NCBI RefSeq assembly: GCF_001949145.1
Contig: NW_019091758.1
Location: 34,575-75,871, forward strand
Source: Acanthaster planci
Taxonomy: Eukaryota; Echinodermata; Asteroidea; Valvatida; Acanthasteridae
Direction of reading: 5' to 3'
DNA length: 41,297 nt
Under the pieces are notes generated by a model. The model was not told the origin of the DNA and ran no database searches. It worked only from the letters and a program-made list of their open reading frames with translations. Position 1 is the stretch's first letter; each line of letters starts with the position of its first letter. The translations under genes and the position numbers were made by a program. Positions 20,401 through 29,300 of this stretch are shown here, piece after piece.

Positions 20401-23151
20401 ATATAGATGACACTTTGGAGTCTGCAAACTTCTGCCAAAACAAACAGCTTTTTTTTCAGACAGAATGGCATTTTTACATCCCATTTGGGCAGGTGATTAA
20501 TTTTGGGGCCATCCTTACTTTTGGGACCCTGTACTTCTGCAACAAACGTATGTCTTCCAGAATTGGTCTAAGTTTCACATTTACGAACAAAATCCTCTCT
20601 TAAATAACTCAACCCTTCAACTGAGCAAAATGCATGACATCCTGAGGCTGCAAAGGCCATGCGGGATTAATACCCACTTTGTAAATAAAAAAGTCAAGTA
20701 AAAATGTGGCGGGTAAAGAAATACTGATTTGGGGTCAGATTTGGCAATGAAGCTGATGGGCCATTGGGCACTTACGAGCAGCATTTCTCAAAACACGGTT
20801 CAAAGAAGAAGATCACCTCAAGGAGTGTGATGATGGAAGCAACAACACTGGAATAAACAAAAATCACAATTCAATTCAGCTTCCTGACCTGCATGCTCTG
20901 TTTTTTTAACGGGATTAAAATCAAACATTCATTACATGTAATCCCATTCTTGCTGCAAAATCTACCTAATAACTCGGGAACACTGTAAGCCTGCTCTACT
21001 GTTCATGACATCAGCAGAGTTCTACTCACAAATTTTCCAAAGTGGAGACATTAAGGCACCAATAAACTGAGAGTGCAGGTACTTATTTTGAAAGTGAAGG
21101 TCTGTTAATAACTTTATACATGTACTTGGCGAGAAGGTAAATTTGTAACACCCAAACTATAACATCAGTCCCTGCTAGCGGTATACTGCAACTGATCCCA
21201 ATTAAAGCCCTTGGGTTTCCTTCTTAAACCTTCTCCAAGTTCTTGTGGCTCACACCTTACAGAATTTGTCCGATATACGCCAAGACGGCATTTCATCCAG
21301 AACACTAGCATGAGTTACCGACAAATGAAATGGCGTTGACACACATTATGGCACACAATGGCCCAACTGTATGTATGCTATAGTTTGTGGGCCCATCATT
21401 CGAACTATAGTTTGGAGTATCCCAACTACATCATTGGGGCAGGTAGTTTTGGATAAAATAAATAGAGGGGCTGCATGGAGCGCCCTCACACAGGACATGT
21501 TTGTTATTTAGATTCATATGACAATGAAGCATTGTAGTATAGCATCTACTCAAGCACATCACACAGGAACAAAGACCTGTTGTGCCGGGATAGACACGAC
21601 TGTACGGAGACTATGTAACGATGACTGTACGGAGACTATGTAACGATGACTGTACGGAGACTATGTAACGATGACGGTGCTGACATAACGACTTGACTTG
21701 AGACTAATAACATGCGCACGTAAACACAGAAACGGATGCTGGGATATGATCAAAGATGGCTGGCAATCAATATTGTGATTTCTCATGTCAGAATGTGATT
21801 CCAAAATAAATCATTCATGATTGTTGATGATCAAATGGAAATCTTATGTGGTGAGGTTGTCTGAACCTTAAATGTGTAGCCAACCATTATACTGTCCTCT
21901 GTGAAGGTGCTCCGAGCAGCCCCTCTAATTGAATTTGTTACGCTCCAACTATAGCCAACTATATTTGGGACAATCCCAACTGTAGTGCTGCAGTTGGGCT
22001 GGCCCAACTATTGTTGACCAATTTCTATAGAAAAATTCTCAACCTTATCCAGGTTTACAAATCTTACACTTGACACAGTTCATCTAAAATATGGCAATTC
22101 ATCTGTGATATGACACTGTACACAATAATGATTTTGGGGTATGCTGGGTACATGCACAATGAACCTCTGTGCTGTAGTTGGGCCAGCCGAACTATAGCAC
22201 GCTAGCTGGGACCGGCCCAACTATAGTTGGGACTGGTGCTATAGTTGGGGCGTAACAAATTCAAATTAGATTGCAAAGTCTCAAACATTCAAAAGAATTC
22301 AGCTTCAGTGTGGCCTATAAAAACTTCTTCTTTCTTCCAGATGGTGCGCCAACTTCATGAAGTTGAAGACTCAGGCACATGAATGACTTCAGGCACATTA
22401 CTTGATGAGGTCAAATTCATTAATTTGACCCTTGACTGACAAACCAAGATTAATTTTGTGACTATGGCCGCACGAGGTACACTCAGGCCAAGACAGGCAT
22501 GTCAGGTTTAAATCAACAAAAGTAAAACTTACATAAAATAAATGCCATAGAGATCGGGATCAGGATTGGGATCGTTTCTTTGCAATGCTGTGATCCCTAC
22601 TGCCCAGAAAGCTGTACAAATTAAAAGGAAACAAAGTAAGCAAAAATAATCGGTAGACCTCATTCTAACTGCAAACAAAATCAAAATAAAAAACTGCCAA
22701 ACTGTGAATGCTGACAACATCAAATGAAAGGTGGGGCAGAATTTAAGAAAATAAATTATTGAAGAATGGGCCACGCCCCCAGCAAGCAACAGCATGTCCA
22801 CGGGCTCCTTTTCAAAATTAAATTGATGGATTGTGAAAACACAATCATCGTAAGCATGCAGGACACGTTCAGTCAAAACCATATCAAGTTACCACCCTGT
22901 TGCCAAAATAGGCTTCAAAGTGTAGGGTTTGGGGCACCAATTAACACTCCACATGCTCTATTTTCTATGCATGCACGCTCATGACTCTTGGTCATGAAAG
23001 TTACATAGGCTAGGCCTACTTCGGATATAGGGCTTAATTTCGAATTGTCAAACGTACCTGCAGCGGTCCCCATGCCCCATATCCGGACAATTGGGGTGTA
23101 ATACCTCCATATGAACTCACAGTAAGGATTTTGACAACATTCACAAACCAT
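14173..23151 (-). CDS. TMEM72: TMEM72-like four-pass membrane protein (complete, 5 exons)
   Basis: Exons on the minus strand are 23151-23058, 22668-22533, 20847-20776, 19848-19718 and 14471-14173. All junctions keep frame and give 243 residues. Predicted membrane segments are about residues 40-60, 72-92, 117-137 and 140-158. A short Cys-rich part (95-106, with FEPCFEKCC and DNCC) lies between segments 2 and 3. The cytosol-type tail is Pro/Thr-rich, then strongly acidic (208-236). The layout, the Cys positions after segment 2, the ICFLDHKNVW stretch and the length (275 in human as I remember it) resemble TMEM72, a vertebrate kidney-associated membrane protein of unclear function. The family name is from remembered similarity and is moderate; the gene model is strong. 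It shares its promoter region with USP39. Confidence 0.7.
15741..15850 (-). repeat. tRNA-derived SINE fragment
   Basis: On the minus strand GGGTTCGAATCCCACCC is a near-ideal tRNA B box. The upstream part is too diverged for a cloverleaf, so this is a SINE fragment, not a tRNA gene. Confidence 0.65.
15965..16115 (+). repeat. tRNA-derived SINE
   Basis: GGTCTGGGTTCAAATCCCAC contains a B box on the plus strand. It is followed by a tail with CTTTCCCCGCAATGTTTATC and TTTTCACCCCACATCTTC, as in other marine invertebrate SINEs. The element nearly abuts the opposite-strand SINE fragment on its left. Confidence 0.6.
18735..18800. repeat. Fragment of an AAATTTGCTTAGCA repeat
   Basis: AAAATTTGCTTAGCAAATTT followed by CTCCTGAGAAATC resembles a repeat I associate with echinoderm genomes. 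It is a fragment only. Confidence 0.4.
19718..19848 (-). CDS. TMEM72: TMEM72-like exon 4, third membrane segment
   Basis: The acceptor is AATGTTTCCAG and the donor G|GTGAGT, phase 2 to 1, with 43 whole codons. It has a Cys pair (DNCCGKTW) then SAIYIALSVICFLDHKNVW. Confidence 0.75.
20776..20847 (-). CDS. TMEM72: TMEM72-like exon 3, second membrane segment
   Basis: The acceptor is TTTATTCCAG and the donor TC|GTAAGT, phase 2 to 2, with 23 whole codons. It encodes VVASIITLLEVIFFF followed by EPCFEKCC. Confidence 0.75.
21598..21672. repeat. Minisatellite, three identical 25-bp units
   Basis: The unit GACTGTACGGAGACTATGTA plus ACGAT occurs three times head to tail without change and breaks off at the start of a fourth. 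It is in intron 2 of the TMEM72-like gene. Confidence 0.9.
21925..22269. repeat. MITE-like element with about 30-bp inverted ends and CCAACTATAG palindromes
   Basis: The left end CTAATTGAATTTGTTACGCT is mirrored at the right end (GGCGTAACAAATTCAAATTAG). The inner part is dominated by CCAACTATAGTTGG-type palindromes and a CAGTTGGGCTGGCCCAACT palindrome. Related CCAACT/AACTATAGTTTGG pieces lie at 21360-21430. The element is about 345 bp. Confidence 0.7.
22533..22668 (-). CDS. TMEM72: TMEM72-like exon 2, first membrane segment
   Basis: The acceptor is TTTTGTTTGCAG and the donor AT|GTAAGT, phase 1 to 2, with 44 whole codons. It encodes the segment FCLLCFLLICTAFWAVGITA and a loop with NDPNPDPD. 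Confidence 0.75.
23058..23151 (-). CDS. TMEM72: TMEM72-like exon 1
   Basis: It has 31 codons plus one base. ATG at 23151 has A at -3 and G at +4. The exon ends GCTGCAG|GTACGT in phase 1. The end of this exon (GMGTAA then V) resembles the GITTAAV region that I recall from vertebrate TMEM72. It contains a Cys cluster CECCQNPYC near the N-terminus. Confidence 0.65.
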
Positions 23152-23314
23152 TCTGAACGAGAAACTCTCGCACCCAAGTGACTACATTGAGCAGACGTTT
23201 TACTTCGGTCATAGGTCAAACGTCCTTGGCCCGGCTAACCTTGTTCCATAGATTATAACAGTGATCAATGGAGCTATGATAGTACTGCTTGGGGACGAGA
23301 TTGCGCTGCAAATC
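23152..23314. promoter_or_regulatory. Shared (bidirectional) promoter between TMEM72-like gene and USP39
   Basis: Only 163 bp separate the two start codons, which point away from each other, so both 5' UTRs and the core promoter activity must overlap here or extend into the opposite gene. No TATA box is evident. The stretch is not notably GC-rich. The in-frame upstream ATG of USP39 at 23276 lies inside it. Confidence 0.7.
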
Positions 23315-23387
23315 ATGGCGGCCTCCGGAGTGAAGCGTAAACTTGTCGACATTCCTGATGATTTTTCAGACAGTGATGATGAAATTG
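23315..23387 (+). CDS. USP39: USP39 exon 1
   Basis: It has 24 codons plus one base, beginning MAASGVKRKLVDIPDD and running into an acidic SDSDDE stretch. The donor is G|GTAAAT, phase 1. Confidence 0.75.
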
Positions 23388-26300
23388 GTAAATATACAGG
23401 AATAACATTGGTGCGATTGTATTCGTCATGTTGGACAAAGAAGGGAAGAAATTTCCTACTCTTTTGTGGATGAGAGTTGAATTTGGTTTTCCATGGCGAG
23501 CTGCCATGCATATGCAATGATGCATATTGCTATTTAATAACGTTTATTCATAGTCAGTTCATCAGTGTTAATTTTTTTGTCAAAGAACATTACGAAGATT
23601 CGAAGTAGAGCTTGAGGTAAGAGCTTTCTACGAACCACTTTAAAGCCGACCGTATAGCCACAATTTTCAGCACCTTCACCTTATTCAAGACATTTCAAGA
23701 GTAGGCCTACAGCACCTTGAAGGGTGCATTGTTCAGCACCTTCAAGAGTACATGTTCACGATTCATGTCTAGACATTATCTGACTCTACTGCCCGAACTG
23801 TGACTCACAGTCAGAGGTCCAAATTTTCCTGGTTCATAATGCTGGGATTTTGAATAAGGGGCCTACATATATACATGTATATGCCCATTTATTTTGCCTA
23901 AGAGTTAAATTGCACTTTGTCTATCAGATCTCCCCCTCCCATGCCGTCAAAACTGAATAATATCTCATTTAAATAACACTCGTGCATGATGTTTTTTGGA
24001 CCATGTAACCAGTTCTTTGGCAAAATCCAGACATTTTATTTATGATCCTGCCGCTCTTCACCAATGACATGAATGTTCTGCAAATCTAAATGTAGAGCTG
24101 CATACTGTGGTGTATGTCTGTTGACATGCAGACTGGTTCCTGTCCTGTCCTATTACTCCAAACGTATACAGAGGGACAGCAACCAGTCAAATAAGGAGGC
24201 TGTTGTTTTGTTATTTTAATTTAGTTAACTGAAAAAAAATGGTACTAGTTCACTGCAAACCGTACACTTTGTACATGTGACACCCAGAAGTAGCACATTG
24301 TGGCAGAGGAATATGGGACAAAATAAAAAAGCCTCCAGGAATCAATCACAGGCAGTCCCACCATCCATTTTACATTATTCCACAATGTTTCAAAGGACCT
24401 CCAGATCTGATGCATGTGCATTGTTGCTACTATGCCATCAACACCATTCAGAAAACTCTCGGCCTCCTTGCCTGGCAACCTACAGTATAAGTTTCATCCT
24501 AGCCATGACAGCTGTTTTATGTGTGATTTGAAAAATCAGAAGGCCTTGTCCAAAGTTGAACCGGTCAATTTTTTTTTAAATCTGGAGTTTATTTGTTGGA
24601 CTTTTTGCGTTTAGCTCCTGTGAAGGATCCCAAGATTGACAAGAGTAGAAGCTGTCCATACTTGGACACAATTAACAGGTAAAAACTGGGACAGAGCCTG
24701 AGTAGTGAAGCACCTTTACCTATGACCAGAAGTTCTTACATTCCAACCTGGAGTGCATTTTGGTCGTCCTTACCAAGAATTGGTTTGGTTGTTTCTCTTT
24801 GGTGAATTGCTTTGAGGATTTGAGTACGACATCACCACATGGAATTCCTACCCAGTGAAACTTACCAAAGAAAATCAGTGAATTACAACCGAATTAACTT
24901 TTGGTAATGACCGCCAAGACACCCGAGTGATGGCCTGGTCTTGGCAATTGGGATATGAGTTATAAGAGTAATATGTACATCTGTATTCTGTTGAAGTTTA
25001 CTTTCTTGCCCATTTCTTAGTAGGGACCAATTTCGTGCAGCTGGTCAACAATAAATGGCAATGTGCTTTCTTGTTAATGCCCACATATAAGGCTGGGCCA
25101 GTTCAAATAATTGTCTCTTTGAATATTCAAATGTTCAGTTGCACCAAATTTCCAGAAAAGTGGGCGCAAGATATATTTATGCTTTACCAAAAGTAACAAA
25201 ACAAAAACTGGAAGGAAGCATTATTTTTAGCCGCATTGATTTGTTGGCCAGAAGCATTCAGCTGCCTATAAGGTTACATGTAGTATCTTCAGATATGCCT
25301 TTAGAATGTAACTTTCTAACAAAATCTTTCCTTTTTCTGGTATATAGATAGATTTCCCTTCCAAATAGTCAATTTCAAACAATAAATATTTGATAATTGA
25401 TCAATATCCAATTTGAATAAGTGGCACAGCCCTAATGTAAGGCTGTGCCAATTATTCAAATTGGATATTGATTAATTATCAAATATTCATATTTCTCATG
25501 TCTCTGATTAATAAGCTCGCTGCTTTGAGAAGCCACATGAAGTAGAGTTTCTAAAAGCAGGAAATAATCTGTAATCAGAACCAGGAAATTTGGCCAAGTC
25601 GTTTCATTTGGATGGGTTTTGGAATTTTAGGTTTCAATAGCATCGATGTGATGGAATGCGTGATACGTACTGCTGAAACGATTTCTGTGCATGAAAAGAT
25701 GTCATTTCTTCATTTTGTGGGCTTGCAGGAGTTTACTGGATTTTGACTTTGAGAAGCTCTGCTCAGTCTCTCTGTCACACCTCAATGTCTATGCATGCCT
25801 AGTGTGCGGGAAGTACTTCCAAGGTAAGACATGGTAATCAGTTGTAGCATTGCTCATGACCGAGAGATCATCATCTAATTTGATTGAGGGCAACATTTCT
25901 TCGCAAACTTGTACCCGATACAGGATCTCGTAAAAAGAATGAAAAAGGAAGCGTTTAAGATCCACTTGAGGTTTCGAATGCATTGAAATTTGGTGTTTTT
26001 TTTCTCCCCCAATTTCCCCTTTTTAGGGCGGGGCCGCAAGTCCCACGCCTACACCCACAGCGTCCAAATCAACCACCATGTGTTTCTCAACCTGCACACC
26101 CTCAAGTTTTACTGCTTGCCCGACAACTACGAAATCATTGACTCCTCACTGGAGGATATCACCGTGAGTACTGTAGGATCCCGTTGATAGCTTTAATTGA
26201 TCTTGACAACATGATATCCAGCCTGGTTTAGCCTACGGCACGCTGACTGCACGAGCCCAGAAAGGCTCTCATCAAAAAGTAACTTTTGTTTCTCTCTGGT

Positions 26301-29300
26301 CCCAAATCCCCAACTTTGCACTCAACCAATTACTCTTTTTTCTCATACTAAAACTTTCCTTGAACATCAAGCCCCAATGTGAAATAATAATCTTCTTTGA
26401 CATGGAAGAGTTTGAAGTATTTAGGGAGGGGTTGGTCCTATTTCTACTTAACCTTGTTTCCTCACAAGAATTTGCAAGAAACCTTCCCAAAACTTTCCAC
26501 TGTGTAGAAAGTGTGCTCAAACCTCTATGAGGCATCTGTCACAAGAATGGCCAACTCTACCCATTTCTCTGCTCGATATCCTTTAAAAATAGCCAAACAA
26601 AAATGCATTGCATGGGCCCTTTAAGAGCCATTGAAAACATTGAAGTCTGAACCCTAATCCTTGATGTACAACGAATGTACAGTATACCATGTGAGTGTGT
26701 GAAGCATAGAAATGGATCAGTTTAAGAAATTAATGTCTTTGTCTTTTTCAGTATGTACTGAAGCCAACATTCACAAAGGAGCACATTCAGAGTCTTGATA
26801 GCAACACCAAACTCTCCAGAGCCTATGACAAAACCACCTACCTACCTGGCATCGTGGGGCTGAACAACATCAAAGCCAACGACTACTGCAATGTACTTCT
26901 TCACGTAAGAGCCAAACAATTTGCCCATGAATGACTGGCAGGTTTTTTTTAAAAGGTTTCAGATAAGATATATGCGGGATATTGGTGTTGTAGTTTTTCT
27001 AATCGCATGTAGCTTTAAGCTTCCTGTGTTCCTGGAAAACCCTTGTGTCAAGACGAAATCTTGGTGTTCTGAAAGACGTTTATGAAGAGCAACTATGAAG
27101 CTCAGTGAAGAAAAGTACTTCGTCAATGAAATTCCAGGTTTAAACTTTTATACAATGTTTTAAACATCAATAGCATCATGAACTTGCACTGATATCGCTG
27201 TGGATGAAAATCATCATGCCAATTGAAGCCGTTTCTCCATGTGTAAATTTGCCCGATTCTGCCTGGTGATCACAGGCCACATCACATAAAATTTACGTTT
27301 TGAGATTGCATCCATCCTCTCGTCTGGTTGTTCCTCCCGTCAACAGGCCCTGGCACACATCGTCCCTCTCCGGAACTACTTCCTGGAGGAGAAAAACTAC
27401 ATCGACATCAAGCTGCCGCCCGGCGACATCATGTGCCTCCTGTCCCAGCGCTTCGGCGAGCTGATGCGCAAGATGTGGAACCCCAGGAACTTCAAAGCCC
27501 ACGTCAGCCCCCACGAGATGCTGCAGTCGGTGGTCCTGTGCAGCAAGAAGAGATTCCAGATCACTCAGCAGGGTGAGTGACGGGGGTTGTGGGAGGGGAA
27601 GATGGGGCATTGCTTGGAAGTTTTAGACACCGCAATTATCAGGGGATCTCATGCTGTTGGAAAAAGTTAATCGAACTTAATGATGATAACTTACCATTGT
27701 GTCTGTTGGCATGTCTCTCTGCAAGCATTGTAACCGTTATAAACATTTCACAGGAGAGAGGGAGAATTGAATTGGATTTATGCTGGCATTTCTAACTGAA
27801 ACTTGGCCCTAAGCCTACTCTGTCCCATTGTCTAAATAAGAAAGATTTTTCAGCCATCCACGACTGTGTTTGAATTAATAACATATCATTAGAAAGAGGG
27901 GATCTGTGGCTCTAAGTTGGTACTCGTCATTTTGGTGTAAAACTAACACAATCTCCATAAAATTGAATATAAATGTGTGTGTTTTTTGGGGTTTTTTTTG
28001 ATACACTCTGTATACCCCTTATCCCCCGGGATTTACGCACATGGTCAGCGAAAACGAGTTTCTTGCCGGTGTGCGGGTGTGTCATAAAAACACGGGTTGG
28101 ACCCGAGAACAGAGGGCGGCAGCATGACATGCATGTAATGTTTGGCAACAACTTAGTGAAGCTATGGGATTTGCTTTAGAGCAATTCACTGAATGTTGCA
28201 CAGTTGCGCTGTTTTAAAAATTGAAAGGCCTTGAATAACATTAACTGCTGCCTTGGGGATGGCTGTTGTATGCAGTTAATCTACACTACCCTATCATACA
28301 AATATGACTCCATCTAACAAAATGAGTCATATACACCACAACCACTTTCAAGTTAGAGGCTTTTAAATGTATCTCCCATGATCTAAATCAATAGGGAACT
28401 TCACCTTTTTCACTCGCGCAGTGTCAATTTTCAGCAACATGCCAAATAGATAGATACGTCAAATAAAAGAGCTCAGTGTGTTCTTTTTAACGCAAACTGA
28501 AACAAAAGGTACTGAAAAATCACCTTAGGACTCAGTTTGGGGGATCCAGTCTCATTTTTGTTAAATCTGTGACTAGGTGACCCAGTGGAGTTCCTGTCCT
28601 GGTTTCTCAATGCTCTGCACGCGTCGCTGGGCGGAACCAAAAAAGCCAAGAGCAGCATCGTGTATACCACATTCCAAGGAAGAATGAAGGTCTTCACCAG
28701 GAAGGTCATACCCATGGATGTACCGGACAAGGAAAAGGAAGCGCTGTTGAAAACCGAGGAGTACAAAGGTATTTGGAAGGAAAACCAATCTTGGTTTCCA
28801 ATCAGAGCTCCATTTTAGATTCCACCTGCCTCTAGGCTGTGCCAGAACCCGGCTATCCAATTACTTTGGGCAAAACATGAATCTGGTTTAAAATCCGACC
28901 GCCTCGGCTCACTCTGTTCCAATTCAGTGGCCTTCTCGGTGCCATCTGCGAATCCACTCTGAAACGGGTAATGCTGAATCCGTTCCAAATCCAACATGAA
29001 CTGAGCTGACAAAATAAGAACAAAATAAGAAGTTGAGCAACCATGTCAGAGTTCAACCATGTGAACTCTGTGGCAACGTTGCCATCATCCGTAGGCAACT
29101 GGTCGTACAAAATCTGAGCAAAGGTGAGCAAATTAAGTCAAGTCCAAATTCGTTATTTGGTTGTAAATCTCAGCGCTGCCCTCTTCCACAGCCATGTTCC
29201 TGAGGCATAACTACACAATGCCCCCATTTGAAACTTCGAAAGGTACACATCACATGCGCAAGCCAAAGTTAAGTTGCAAGCCCCCTTGCAAAAAAAAACT

